Below, one piece after another: positions 11,831-24,735 of a DNA stretch of 64,000 nucleotides. Source of the DNA: Dromaius novaehollandiae (Eukaryota; Chordata; Aves; Casuariiformes; Dromaiidae). The stretch's first letter is position 1, and every line of letters starts with the position of its first letter. Made by a program: the position numbers and the translations under genes. The stretch is taken from assembly GCF_036370855.1 (NCBI RefSeq), contig NC_088102.1, positions 41,081,835 to 41,145,834 of the forward strand, written 5' to 3'. The notes beneath the pieces were generated by a model. That model worked only from the letters and a program-made list of their open reading frames with translations. It did not search any database and was not told the DNA's origin.

Positions 11831-14719
11831 CTAAACCTACACTGCTATTAATTGAGCCTCTGTGGCCGATTTCATCCTTGTCTGCTCATTTGAAAGTACC
11901 CACAAAGGAACCAATTAGTGCCAACTGGGATGGGAGCTTTTACGATATAGTTACCTATCCACTAGAAACAGAACCAGGATCACCTACACACTCAAAGATA
12001 TTAAAGCCTCTTGCTTTAACAGGAACAGCCCAACCTGAGTTCTGATGGTAGCAGAACGTGCAAGAAAAAAACACGTTCAAGACTCTGTTGTAGTCTCTCA
12101 AGTGCTTTGCCAGGATACCACTAGTGTCCGTGTTCAAACCCCACCTTCCAGCTACAGAGACGTGTGCAGAATTCCCTTCAGAGGTGCTCTACGTCAAACC
12201 CCACGGGCCAGCATCTCCAAGACACTCCAGCCTTTGAGAACTCACTACTGATTTGTTCAGTTGTGTTAGTCACCTATCCAGAAGAGACCTCTAGGCTGTG
12301 GGTGTTGCCTGGAACACCATATGAGAACCACTGGTCAGCTTAATAAGACCATTTTGACTAACAAAACCAAAATGCAAGAGAGGCAAAATGACACAAACCA
12401 AAAGAAACATCCAGGTTTACCAAAACCCACTCAGATTAAGACTGAAAATTGCATGCAGTCTTAGTATCAGTGCAAAACCTTAACACTCAGCACCTGAGTT
12501 GGCCCCTCTCAGAAAAAGTAGTATTTATAAAGACAAAAGCAAAAGGTCAAAGTCCTACAGCCCTGAAAATAGATGTGTCGGAGGGAAAAGTCTGACAGGT
12601 CCTGATTGATAACCATGCTAGAGGAAAGCTGCTGGAGGAAAACTGCTGCAGCAAAGGCTTGTGCAGGGAGTTACTGTTCCAAAACCCTGCTGCAGCAGAA
12701 AAGGCACATGTGGCTGCTAGAGCAGGAGATGGGCATGGTTAATTGACTGGGAAAGTTTTGCAGAGATGGAATTAATGCGAAGAGCTCAGAGCCCAGGCAT
12801 GCAATTCTGTCACCAAGGGAAAGAACCATTCGGCTGGAATTGCAATCCATTTTCCGGTCAGAGCCTTTCCCAAAGCCAGCATGCTCACCCCTCATCTGTT
12901 CCTCCTCTTCCTCTCTGAGGGGTGTGTAAATCAGAAGGTAGCTGGTAACAACAGCCTAGGAAACAGCCTGCACTTAGAGGGCTGGCCAGATTTCAGCTTT
13001 GCAAGGTGTGTGTTGAGCAGTGAAAAATTCTGAAGATAAATCAGGAAATCAGCCCTTCCCTCTCCCACTCCAGCATTTTGTGGATATGCTAGTTTTGGAA
13101 ACAAAATTACAGAGTTAATAGACAGGGAGGAGGAAATTTACTTTGAGATGTACTCAGCAGAATAAATACCTGAACCAGGTACATTTGCAAGCTAGAGGGA
13201 TGAGGAATCTCAAAAGTTACTGCGGAATTGCAGCAAGAGCATGAAAAAAAAACAGGCCCAAACAATTATTTTTTCAAATTAAACTGGGCTGCAAAGGAGG
13301 ATACAAAAGACAAACACAAACCACAGACCAGATGACATAGATGATCTTATGCAGCGACGTGCTGCCAATATTTTGATAAGCAGCACCCACAATCGTGTTC
13401 CTTTCAGCTTGTGTCTTAGGGTTACTCTCCTCAGGAAGGGAGGACCAGATCTGAAAACATGCTAATTTGTTTTGCCTTTTTAACAAATGGCAAACTTGCA
13501 CACAGTTTTAAGTAGCTCTGTAAAATAAATCCAGTCAAACTGTTCTCATGCCAATGACTTCATTGAATTTGATGCATAAATGAAACTGACAATACTGTCT
13601 GCTGTGTAGCATGTATGTTTTGAAATGCAGACAGAGTATATTTTTAACTACTTGTCACTTGGTGTAATCTGGTTCATTTCAGAGGTAAAATGTTTGTATC
13701 CCAACAGTGTCTTTATCAGTTCTAGGCATAAACCACTGCCTTTAAGGATGGCTTAGCAATATTCATCAGCGAACTCCTTCCACCAGAATTAGGCAGACAG
13801 TCTCAGCTCAGTCTACCACCCTTCCCCCACGTCCCCCATGTCCCCAGTTTCAGTTTGGCTATGGCACTGCTACCAAGGAAAGCTTCCCATTCCCTTCCAA
13901 CACAGCACTCAGCTTTGGTCTAGCGCTCGACACCAGAAGCAAGGCAACACGGCTTCTCTATCTCTGAGTCTCTCAGTGGTTCATGGTGTGGCCCTACCCA
14001 TTCAGCATGTGTCATTTCTCCCATCAGAAGAACGGCAAAAATAACCACGCAAAATGGATTGTAATGCTTACTTTAAGCATGATTAGAAAACATTTTCCTG
14101 CTCTGGCATGGAAGTGATGTATGCTTAATATCACAAATAACAAATAGTTATCCCAATTCTTTTATCCTGCACCTCCTGCAATCCTCACTGTAGGATACGC
14201 AAGGAGAAAATTCCAGCTAGGAGAAGGTTTGTATAGTTGCTTTCTGCTCAATCTGAAGAAATCTCACTTGGGGGAGTTATTCGCAGTAGGCAAAGCGAGT
14301 CTTTTGCTGGTAAAGAGGGACTCTCATTTAGGCCTGTATTCATATACAGGAAGTTAACTACATTTTAACAACATGTAATTACATTAGCGCCTCCTTTACT
14401 CAGCCTGCCTTGCATGAGAGTCATACCTGACTGTGAAAATAAACCCATGACTTACCCACACCATACGACAAGTCAGAGGTCAGACTGAATTCGGTAGGCT
14501 CTGATCTGCCATGCTGTAACCACAAAACAAAGCTGCCTTGCCCTGCGCACTGACGCAGAACACAGAAGTGAGTCGTGCTCTGAGCACAGCACCACAATGC
14601 ATCACCCAAAACTCCCCACCTTCCTCCAACACGCTGTGTAGATCATAGGGAGTCCCAGTCCAGAAGCCACTAAAAACACTCCTCTTCCTTCTGTTTGAGG
14701 GGCCTGAAATAAACATTTC

Positions 14720-15120
14720 ATTTTGGGAAATGACTCAGGAAGAACACGTGAAGAAGCAGAGCAACAAACAACAAATAAGGTGGATATAAATCCAGATAAA
14801 ATATTAAAATCATTAAAGGGTTGCTGCTCCCTGAAGGTTGGAAAAAACGAAGAGAGTTAATTAAAAGCAATCTCCACACAGTGCTGAGCCAGCCTGCCCT
14901 GATAAATCAACAGCTAGGACTGTGCTTGTAGAGGTCAATGGGGGAAGGAGGCTGGGAGGCGGGGGAGAGGAAAGCTAAGAGAAGATAAAACATTTAGCTG
15001 AGACTATCAACAAAAATGAACCAGAGCTGGTGACAGGAAACTGAGGGAGGAGAGAAGGGTTTCCCACATATTTCCCACCAAAACATTTTGGTTAGATTTT
15101 TGCCTGAGGAATGGCTGTTC
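14720..15120. other. Motif-dense noncoding block in DPF3 intron 1 (candidate regulatory)
   Basis: This block lacks repeats and simple sequence. It contains an AP-1-like TGACTCA, the E-box CACGTG, homeobox-like TTAATTAA, GATA-type GATAA words and G-rich tracts. It resembles conserved enhancer sequence in texture, but conservation cannot be judged from one sequence. Confidence 0.25.
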
Positions 15121-18100
15121 GCAATCGACGTTACACCAGCTAGCCTGATGAAGTTACTCTTCATTTGTATCAGCATAGGAGAAGAGAGAGAGGTGACAAG
15201 TCTTCAGGGCTCCATTCTCCCTGTGGAGGTACTACCATCGCATTCATCCACGTGCCATTTGACCACTGAGGACTAACATCACCAAAATTAACAGAGAGGT
15301 ACATCCTTGGTAAAGAAGCAGTTTCTAAAAATCAAGGTTTGGGAGTCAGTCAGATACGATGAAGCAGTAAAAGAAGCATCTCAGCGCTGCAGCTGAACCA
15401 TACCTGAGGAGAAAGCTCACTGTGGAGTGCGTCCATCACCGACCCTTATCCATCACATCTCAAAGCCTCTTAACCTGCACCAGCCCAACTATAAGAGTTG
15501 CTGACCTCTGCATTAAAACCGTGCTCCTGATTTGTTCCACATTTCACATCAACAAGCATATGCTGATGAACTGAAAACTATAAGGATAGAGAGTCCATAA
15601 AAATCACAAAACCCTACAGTCTTCAAAACACCCTTTGGTAGTAAAAAAGAAAAAAAAGAAAGCCAAAGCAATTACGGTAAGCTTGTAGATACAAGTGGGC
15701 TCACGTTATAATTTCTGATATGGTACACTGGTGTATAATTTACTTGAATACTCAACGGGATAGCAGCCACAATCATTATGCATTTTTTATTCATGGTCAA
15801 GACCAAAGGAGTTTAGCAGTTAAACAGCTTTCTGAACCACTGTTTCCATTATTCCTTCAACAGACTGCATAGGTTTTAAAGCAATCATAAACATGAAATA
15901 TATTTGTGCCCATCAGTGACTAACCACAATCTGTCAGGAAACAGTACTGGGGCCAAAATACTTGAAGAGTCACAAATCCATGGATTACTTTCCTCAGGTC
16001 TGGACCATTTTTGCAGGAAATGGAAATGTGGATATTATTTCTCCCTTGATGAAATATTTTGTGTCTCCATTGTAAGTTTCCCAACAGCAGAGTTCCCTGG
16101 ATAGTGAACTATCCGGGATATGACCCCAGCCATTGCAATTTTTTCCTCCAGCTCTGTGACTAAACACACATTGGGCTGTGGATCCAGGAGCCTGCAAACA
16201 TACTAGAAACTGCAAAGTTCCTAGAACCAGATCAAAAATTTCACGGCCACATGACATAAAGCACTGAACTAGTGTTCACTCCCTCTTCCAAAGCATGAAA
16301 AACCACTCAAAAATTTTGAAGAGGTAATTTTGTTCCAACCAGCATGATCTATTTTCCTGTGGCTAGCAGGGAGCCAACTCAAAGCATAACAGAGCATAAG
16401 TACTGTATTCTGCGTTTTGGCAGCAGTAGCATGCCCACATCTGATCAGATCAAATCTGCACTGCCAGCTGATACGGTAGGACAGACTGGAATTAACCAAC
16501 ATAGGACATGGCCTTATTTCACTGCTCTGCACCTGATTTTCTTTGCACTGTCCAACCTATTTAGACTTTCAAGACCTACAGGGCAGGAACCATTAAACCG
16601 TATGTGTGTAAAGAATCTAGCACAACATCTTAACTGAGGCCTCCAGGAGCCATTTAAATAACAACTTAATGATTGCCTCAACCAGGCTGCCCTTTATAAC
16701 ATGTAAAGGAACCAAAATGAGGGGGGATCTGGTGGAATCTGGCTGGGGAAGACACTATAAATCACGTGGGGTTCCTTTCCTTTGCATAGTTAGATTTAAT
16801 ATGTATGCTACAGTTGACATTTGATGATCATTTATAAAATTATCGGAAAGCAATATCAGATGGGTATGAGGACTGATGCAACTCACAGTGTTGTGCAAAT
16901 GGACAGATGACCCTCACTGAGGTTGGATCAGTTCTTTCACAGGGGACTGCAATTTTAAATGACACTTCCAGCCTTTCTCACCAGAAGAATAACATTGATG
17001 CAGTGTATCTCCATCAGCACCTAAGCAGGGGACCTTCTCCCAGCTAGAGCTCAGCAGAATGCAAAATCAGTGACTCAGGATTTGGCAAGCACATGCTGCT
17101 GATCACAGCCACTCAGTGCACACTCATCAGTACCCATCCTTGCCCTGCTCCTGGAAAGTTTCCCCTCAGATAGTGCTGGGGAGCCAGCAAAACCTCCCAT
17201 GCAGCTGGAATTGCAAGTCCCTGACCGCACCCAGCTCAGGCAGGTAACCTGAAAACTGAGACACATGCTGACATACTCCTGCTAGTCCCATACTGGAGGA
17301 GATGGCAGTGTGGGAAGGATATTTGCCAGCAACCATTAAGATACTGCAGTATTCTTTTTTGAGACATCTGCTGGGAATCTGTGATTAAAATACGCTCTGC
17401 TGGGAAATAAACCATATATAACAATTAAACAATTAAAGAATGTGTCATATTTCTAATAATTTAGGCTACTATAGAGAGATAAGAATTGTAAATAGTCAGT
17501 ATTCAAGCACTCACTCATGCTCTTTGTTTATGTGTTACATATCACTCATTTTAGACAGTGAAAGTAGACTGGACAGTTTGTCTTCTCCTTTGAAAGGAAA
17601 ATCACTTTCTGCTTCTCACATACTAGTCCCGTGTAATTGGGTTTGCTTCACAAACTGTAGAGAAGTCTTTAAAAAACAAAAAGAAGCACTTCCACCTGAA
17701 AAAATACGTAAAAAAATTAAGACACAATTTTAAAGTATGCTCTCTGCTAGATCACGTTTAGTGAGATTGCTTTCCTTAAAAGAAACAAAACCCCCTAAAA
17801 TTGGGACCTATGCTAAAGAAGCAATTAACACAACTGAGTCTGTGCATGCTGGGCAAAACTTCCAGGTAAAAGAGCAGTACAGTCCTAACAAAGCCCTCAG
17901 AACAGGCCTTAAGCAATGTTGCCTTGGTGCTGCTTCTCTGTACGTGGGAGTATGTCACCCAAACCAGGGACTCCTCAGATCAGAGGTCTGTCTGGCCAAG
18001 GGAAAAAAACCTTAGCTTCCAAAACAGATTCATTCTTCCCCTGCAAGTCCTCAGGGATAAACAATGCAGGGATGGCTCTTGCTCAAGGCAACATCACATA

Positions 18101-20214
18101 CAGACAACACAGTGATGAGCCCAGAATAAATACCAAGATAGTAAAACTGATCTACCAAGCAAAGAAATTCAGCTCTGACATGAAAGACAATCCAGAGCAA
18201 GAAAACACCAGTCCGAGCAAAAGGCAATTCTAAAAAGCACATTATTCCCAGACAGTAGACACCTTGGGATGTCTCATTTCTGGATACCAGAGGTATGGCC
18301 GACTGTCATGAAGTGCAAAAAGCAGACATACAAGCTGGACAAAGTCTGTTTTTCAGAGCAACCTCAGAATACAACACTTCTGGTTTTAAGAAAGCAGGCT
18401 ACGCAGAGGCTGAGCCATGTTGCCTTTACTACAATTCACCACAACTCAAACTGAAGACAGTACCATGTTTCACTTTGTGTTCTGGGCTTCTGCATGGTCT
18501 GGGTAAATTATTCCCATTTGGACGCTGTGACATTAGGATCCCAGTCCACTCGATATATGCTTGCCTTGAAATTATCCCGCCCTCAAAAAGACCAGATTTG
18601 GGCCTTTGTAGTCACCTTATATCCCATCTGAGCTAGTTCAATATTACTTTCACATACCATATATAATAGGTTTTAAAACCTTTTTTCAGTGACATTTTTA
18701 TGACACAAGCTCCATCCATCCATACAACCAGACTGACTGTGAAAGGCTAGAACACCAACAAAACAAGATTACAAAAGCACTACAACAACTAATCACACAC
18801 AAGTTACTCATGCACCCAGGCAAAACGCTGTAACTAGTAACGTCATTTATCAGACACTCCCCTATTCAAACCAGCATATCCTCAGGTCTTCGTATCTTGG
18901 CTTCCCCCCTAGACAACTTTGGGTTTTATGCCTATGTTTCCCTGTATACATACAGCAACATTCATCCATCGTTCTCTCTGAAGGCTAGTGGCGGGGTAGA
19001 GAAAAAAAGATTTGCCATGTTGACAACGGTTTTGGCCTGAAATGCATCACACTTTGTCTCGTTTATGTTTTTAAGTGACTTCAATGCCACACTGGACACT
19101 TCACAGAGATTTTGGTAAGTGATTTAATGAGTCCAACAACCCTATTAAACAGAAGAAAATTCCCTCTTGTAAAGCCCCATTAAAATCACCTTTGCATCAC
19201 TTGTAAGCACTGAACTGGCAACCTAACTGTCCATCTGTCTTACTGCTTCCACCTGCTGGAAGAGGCACTGTGCATTATACTTTCACTTTAACATTAAAAA
19301 CCAGCAACCAGACATGCTACAGCATACAAAAAAATCAGTCTTCGTTAGCACTTAATCACAATTTGGGGTTGATTCAAGGAAGGATAACAGGATATGGAAC
19401 CTTTCAGCCTGAGTCTCCAGCTTGAACTGAAGCCAAGTTATCACTGACGAAATACTCTTGCCACCGGAGAACCCATGACCCACGCTGCTCTGTTGCCTAC
19501 ACGAAAGAAGGACGTGAGCGCAGACCATTTCTTCACTAACAGGTGTCTCATGCCACAGACTTCATCATAACGAGAACGGCCCACTGGTGGCCCACGGACC
19601 AGAGGTGGCTCTCAAGGCAAATTTTTCTGAGAAAGTACAGCAACTGGAAAACCAACCACTGCTGTGTGTTTGCAGGGGAAATGCAGACACAGAACAGGCC
19701 TGGTAGGGTTTACGAGGTCAGCTCTAGCGCTGCACGCACAAGATTGCATTGATCTGGTCCCCAAACAGCTGGCTGGGAATAAGTGTCCCCAACCACACCA
19801 AAGCTGTCCAACAATATTGTCAGCAAATAAGTGACTTAGCCTAGCAATTGAGACTAAGTTAGCCCTTTCATCCCGGAGGCAGTCTTAAGCAAGAGAAAGG
19901 GAAAGCACCAGCACTGCTACTCAGAGGCCAAACCGTTCAAAGGCAAGCGCTCCACTTGTGAACATTCAGGCAGAGCGCTAAAGCATGAGGGAATCTCACA
20001 TGCAAAAAAGGCAATAGCTTAACATATGCTCCAGTTAGTATGTTTAATTGACAACCTGAAATAAAAGTCAGCTGCGGGAGTAAAGACAGAGAAGGAGTGG
20101 GGGAATCAGCTCTTCTGCTAGATAAGTCTTGGTAAATTACAAGATCTTAATTACATTAAATGCATTATGGTACCATATGCCCATCACTAATAAGGCAGAG
20201 ATGGAGGAAATGTG

Positions 20215-20390
20215 ACTAAATGTTAGGACTGGAAGTTGAATTGCTGAATTCTAGACTTGGTCTTTGAATTAGAAAGTTTCTAACTACTTTGTCTTAGTTT
20301 AGCCAGCCATAAAACAAAGGCAATAATCCTTTCTCCACAGGGCTGTTGAGAGGTTTAATTAATTAATGTTTACAAAGTCCACTGAGATTT
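20215..20390 (+). repeat. MIR-type SINE remnant
   Basis: The order of blocks follows the MIR core and 3' half. A CTCAGTTTCC-CATCTGTAAAATG-like part (TTAGTTTAGCCAGCCATAAA), then a GGCAATAATCC block, then CCACAGGGCTGTTGAGAGG and TTTACAAAG all correspond to the MIR consensus (...TAATAATACC...CACAGGGTTGTTGTGAGG...TGTAAAG). It is strongly diverged, and the 5' tRNA-like portion is not clear. Confidence 0.7.
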
Positions 20391-20605
20391 CTGACTGACA
20401 TTTTAAGTCATTCACAATACTTTTTTAACTCTGTTTGTTTCCTTTACTGCATTGCTCAAATCTCTCTCTATTAAGATATCCAAAAGAGAAAAAGATGGAA
20501 AGTAAAACTATGTAGATAGATACACTGGCTACCGGGAAAAACAACCCAACAAACCTAGCATTTCAAACCTACTGCTGTCCCATCAGAGGTGTCTGAATAT
20601 TATTA

Positions 20606-20616
20606 TTTTTTTTTTT
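20606..20616. repeat. Poly-T run (11 nt)
   Basis: A homopolymer run after a TATTATTA stretch; a simple repeat only. Confidence 0.7.
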
Positions 20617-23600
20617 ACAGACCAAGAAAAACGTGTTTATCCAGACACCTGCTGCCTTTCCCTTGCAGATCTGTTAAATCTCTGATATTTTTGCCTTCAG
20701 CACCATGTTGGTAAACAACAAGGTATTAAATGGCAGAAATAATGGGCAGTTGTGTCAGATTGACTGGGTCACCAGAGGAAGTGAAGAGGAGATGAGCAAA
20801 GGGATGAAAGCACCAAAAGACATTCAGCTAGTGAGAAAAGAGAGAGATGCAGAGAAAGAGGCAAGCTGAATGCAAGGAGTTGTCGGTCATTAATAAGGGA
20901 CTCCATGGACTGAGCTTACTCTATGTAATGCATTCCCATGGATGCTCAGGTACACCAGAATACATTATCCCGAGAGGACCAGCCTAGCACGAACAAGGCC
21001 ACATATGTGTCCAAGTGCCGGAGAGAAACTGAATATTGGACACACTTAAATGCACAAGCACACACAGGGAGCTGCGTGATACCTGAGCTAGGATTTTTCA
21101 GTCTCTACATTGTCCCCCATCTCAGAGCAAAACCTTTGTGTGGCCAGTTTCTGTAGGGGGCGTCTGTGGGTTTTGAGATACAATCAAAACGCAGACAGAG
21201 GAAATGCAAATGTCATTCAGCTCCCTTTCATTGTCAGGAAGGACACATGAGGATAAAATACTGTGCACTGCATCTTTTCCCCTATTATGTGTCCTACTGC
21301 TTTTGTCCTAATTTATCCCATGCATAATTTATTTACATGTGTATTGTTTCCTGATCAGCAACTTTAAAGAATAAATGAAAATTATAAAATGTTTTATTAA
21401 ACAAGTTGTTAATAAAAAATGCAGACGGTGTCAGGCAGCCAGTACCAGTTCTGTTTCCTCCACACAGCATTAGTACTTTAAAAAGCACATACAGAAAAGC
21501 GATCCCAGCACTTGATGCCTATTGTTTCCTCTTCTCACACCCCGGGGGCAAGGGGAGGGAAAGGGAGCTAATTACAAAAGGCCTAATCCTGCCCCCTCCG
21601 ACTTCAGCAGTAGCGGGATCGGGCCCCCAATTCACTTAAGCGCAGGCACAGTTTGGCCGGATCCGCGCTCTCGGCAGGCGCACGGGGGCTGCTCGCCGGG
21701 GTCCCGGCGGGACGCGACGCGCGCACCGCCGCCAAGTCCCCGCCGCGGCCGGCCGGGGCGCCGGGCGCGCTCCCAGCGCCGCCCGCGCCTCCCCCGGGGC
21801 TCCCAGCATCTCCCCGCAGGCACCCGAGCCCAGACTCCCTCACCGCCGGTGCTATTTACACAGTCTCATAAACGTACGTGGCATTTTACAGCGCAGGTGA
21901 GAAACTGCCCGGTACGGCCCCGAATATCGCTTTCGTGCGGTTCAAGTTCCCGGCGACGAGCGGGAGCGGTCTGCCTGGGTCTGAGCGACGCACGGCGGGG
22001 GAGAGGACACGGTGAGAAGTTGCTCTCACGGCAGAGGTACTGAATGTGCCCTCAGACGGGTGGCACGTCGGCTATTCCGCGCAGTTTTCAGAGCATGTTC
22101 AGACACCCCCCCCCGCCCCGAAGATGCACGGAATTCTTTGATAAACCTTCCGCAAATTTTTATAAGGTGCTATAGAAAGGCTGGGTACATGAAAGCAAAG
22201 GTTTTCTGCCAGGACGGAGCAGGAGAAATGATAAACATGCCAGCACCCCCTTTCAGCCCGCGGCTTTCCTTCCCACCGGACTGCAGAGAGACAGCGGCAG
22301 GAATCCCTGGAAAAACCGTCAAGTGTTTTTCCAACTCCAGCCGGAGAGAGTTGAGTCGAGGAAAAAAAAGAAAAAGAAAAAAGAAAAACCTCGCAGCCCT
22401 AATTTCATCCCTAAAAACTCAAACGTATAAAAACACCCACTCAGTGCAGCCAGAAAGTGCAAACGAAGCGTCACCGCCAGGTACTCTGCTTTCTGGCTTT
22501 ATTAGCAAGAGCGCTGCCCCCGTTAGCAGAAAAGTCGTTTTAAAAAGGTTAAGACAGTTCCTCTCCCCACACACGGTGCCAAATCCCACTCTCCCTAATG
22601 CCTTGAGGGATTAACGGTGTGTGCTGCAGACCATAAGGAAAATAAAGGACGCGATCCAGAAGACAACTGGCTCCCGCGTTCCCCCTCTCAAACCGGCCTT
22701 AATTCGAGATCGGAAACCCTAGAATATTTCTGCAGCAGAAGCACCTGCCCCCTCCCCTGCACACGCTCTCTCTCCTCCTGTACTGCCTCAGTAAACAGTT
22801 GGCCGGATCCCGTCCGCGCAGACCTTGACTGTGTGTGCCCACCGCCAACAAGGGAACATAATCAACTCTCCTTGCCACTTCTAAAAGCGAAAGCCTGTCA
22901 TATGCAAAGCAGATCTCCGGACTTCCTGCCCCAAACCAGCCATCAGTAATCCCGAGTCATTCATTTAACACGGCCGTCTCTGCCCCTCTTCGACCGCTCT
23001 CCCCGGCGCGCACAAACACCCGAAAACCTCAGTGTAACCGCAATGCCCCCGCTGCCCTGCCTCCAGCGGACTGCGCAGCCCCTCCGCCACGGAGCGATGG
23101 GGCCGACTCGTTCCCCTCTTTAAGTCATCCCAACTCCGGAAAGATTTGCAAAAGCAAACTCCGAAGTACGCCCGGAGCGCAGGGAAACCAGTCCCGAAGC
23201 ACGCCGCCTCTATGGCCGCTCCGGCCCCCCCGGCCCCGACCCGACCCGGCGCGGCGGCGGGGCGAGCCCGGACCCCGGGCGCCGGCAAGTGCGCGCACCC
23301 CTCGGGGCTCCCGCGGGACCTCGCCGCCCGCCCGCTCCCCGCGGCGCCGCGGGCGGCACGGAGCCCCCGCGACCTCCCGGCGCCCCGCAGCCAATTAAGC
23401 GCCGCGCAAATGTAACAATTTTTTCTTGTTAATTCCAGCACAAGACGTTCGTGTGTGTTGCACAAAAAAGAGAGCAGCCCGGAAAGAAAGGAGGGCGGGA
23501 GGACAGATCAGCTGGGAGACTGGCGGCACCTGGCTCCGGCTGGCAGCAAGCATCGGAAAGGCGCCTTTTTTCATATTTAAACCACGCGGAATATGTACAT

Positions 23601-23617
23601 TTTTGATTCCTACTTAC

Positions 23618-23649
23618 GCTTTCAGGGGGTTGTGAATGACAGTCGCCAT
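23618..23649 (-). CDS. DPF3: DPF3 coding exon 1 (partial gene)
   Basis: Read on the minus strand, ATG at 23649-23647 opens MATVIHNPLK plus the first two bases of an alanine codon, then a perfect donor (GC|GTAAGT). This is the N-terminus of DPF3 (BAF45C). DPF1 and DPF2 start differently, so the paralogue call is firm. The family protein has an N-terminal requiem domain, a C2H2 zinc finger and tandem PHD fingers that read acetylated or modified histone H3 as part of the BAF (SWI/SNF) complex in the nucleus; it is known for heart and muscle development. Only 10 full codons are in the window; the remaining exons lie on the minus strand beyond position 1. The ATG is embedded in CAAAATGGCGAC, a YY1-like context. 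Confidence 0.92.
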
Positions 23650-23900
23650 TTTGCTACAATGTAACAGAATATTGTGTCTCGGAGTTCTAAAGGTTCGCTC
23701 AGGGGAAGCGGCCAGCCAATCAGCGGACGGGATACCGGCCCGCCGCCCAATCACGGCCCGCGGGCGGAGCCAGGGCGCTGCTAGTTATTAGGGGAGCTGT
23801 CAAAGCCCAGAGGTCACTCCCTTCTGTGGAACTGGAAGCGAGCAGGTCTTAAAGGGGCCGCGCACACGCGCGGGGCTGTCACCGCGCCGAGGCGGGCGAG
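23650..23900 (-). promoter_or_regulatory. DPF3: DPF3 5' UTR and proximal promoter
   Basis: The region immediately upstream of the DPF3 ATG, to its right on the plus strand, carries two CCAAT boxes on the plus strand at 23716-23720 (CCAATCAG) and 23747-23751 (CCAATCA). They are spaced about 31 bp apart, as often seen for NF-Y, and surrounded by GC-rich Sp1-like sequence. No TATA box stands out, which fits a CpG-island promoter. The transcription start cannot be placed from sequence alone. Confidence 0.6.
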
Positions 23901-24649
23901 GAGCCCCGGGGCAGCAAGGGCAGGACGAATTTCCCGCAGTTATCTGGCCCTTCCCCTCGGAAAGCCAGCGGAAAGGGGAGCGCGGGAGAGCCAGCTCCGC
24001 TCATTCATTGTCTATTCGCGCTGCCGTCGCTGCCTTTGGTTTCCCAAATGGCATGCCCCCTCGTTCACGTGCAAAGGTTGGATGCGGGCCATTTTATCAG
24101 GAAAATAAATTACATGTGCGCTGACATTTGCTGCCGTATTAGACTCCAAGCTTTTTATTGCTATTCCCAGTTTGTTTCCCTCTCTTTCAAGCCGTTCTCC
24201 TGCTCGGCTCTCCCGGAGCTGCCGGCGCTCGCGGCGACTCCCGGGCAGCCTCTGCGCCTCCGCCTCCCCCAGGAATTTCAGTGTCAGTCATCCAGCTCTG
24301 CAGCCAGTGCACTGGTTACATAACGCGCGCCCGCCGACCCCGCCGCTGCCTGCTCTCTCCTCTTCCCACAGAGCAACTTCGGAGGCGATCATCTGGTTGA
24401 GCGTGTTGAGACCCGGTCCTGTGATCTTTCGGCATAAAGAAAAGGAGGGGGAAGAGCTTTAACCCGCATTTTATAGGGCATTTACGTGCACAGTAAAGGA
24501 GTAGTTTGGAGGCTGGACTTCTGGAATAGACAGGGTGTAGTTACAGTCCATTCCCGGGGAAGCAGCAAACTCCAGGAAGTCTGGGCTTACCTGCAACTAA
24601 TTAAAGGGGCTTGCAAATGAATTATGTAGCATGACCTAAGTGATTTAAG

Positions 24650-24735
24650 AAGTGCTAATCCTGATCTCACTGTAACTCAGAAGCAAATCCATTGAAGTTC
24701 ATGAAATTATACCAGCATGAATTTGGTATAAACAA
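24650..24735. repeat. Possible old palindromic DNA element fragment
   Basis: CCTGATCTCACTGTAACTCA followed by CAAATCCATTGAAGTTCATG and TTATACCAGCATGAATTTGG follows the layout of a common sauropsid dispersed element (GATCTCA...TTACACCAGTGTAAATCC...CCATTGAAGTCAATGG). Related fragments appear at about 33885-33985 and 44825-44910. The family name was not assigned. Confidence 0.4.

Larger units (their letters stand above)
1..23617 (-). other. DPF3: DPF3 intron 1 (5' part)
   Basis: Everything left of the DPF3 exon 1 donor is intron on the minus strand; the donor reads GC|GTAAGT, with the intron's first base at 23617. I looked on the minus strand for the next DPF3 exon, which encodes the requiem-domain segment with [20 protein letters not shown]-like sequence, and did not recognise it, so intron 1 probably continues beyond position 1. 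The stretch is A+T-rich with no convincing coding sequence. It holds two degraded CR1 LINEs, a MIR remnant, several perfect hairpins and simple repeats, listed separately. The remaining parts (about 1-4000, 5300-10750, 11850-20200 and 20400-21550) show nothing I can name. Confidence 0.8.
21580..24470. promoter_or_regulatory. DPF3: CpG island around DPF3 exon 1
   Basis: G+C and CpG density rise sharply against the A+T-rich flanks. The densest parts are about 21650-22000, 22970-23420 and 23690-24420. The DPF3 start codon sits inside at 23649-23647. Most of the island left of exon 1 is therefore early intron 1, and the part right of it is 5' UTR and promoter. Many long open frames occur here on both strands (for example 21522-22043, 22012-22614 and, on the minus strand, 22965-23465). 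They are expected from stop-poor GC-rich DNA and show no protein-like features. Confidence 0.85.

Noticed and set aside
22012..22614. 200-codon plus-strand open frame in the DPF3 CpG island
   Set aside because: Stop codons are rare in this composition; overlapping frames of similar length occur on both strands, with no domain, splice or codon signal.
22965..23465. 166-codon minus-strand open frame just inside DPF3 intron 1
   Set aside because: Arg/Ala/Gly/Pro-rich product typical of GC-rich intronic DNA; it lies downstream of a clear exon 1 donor and does not resemble DPF3 exon 2.
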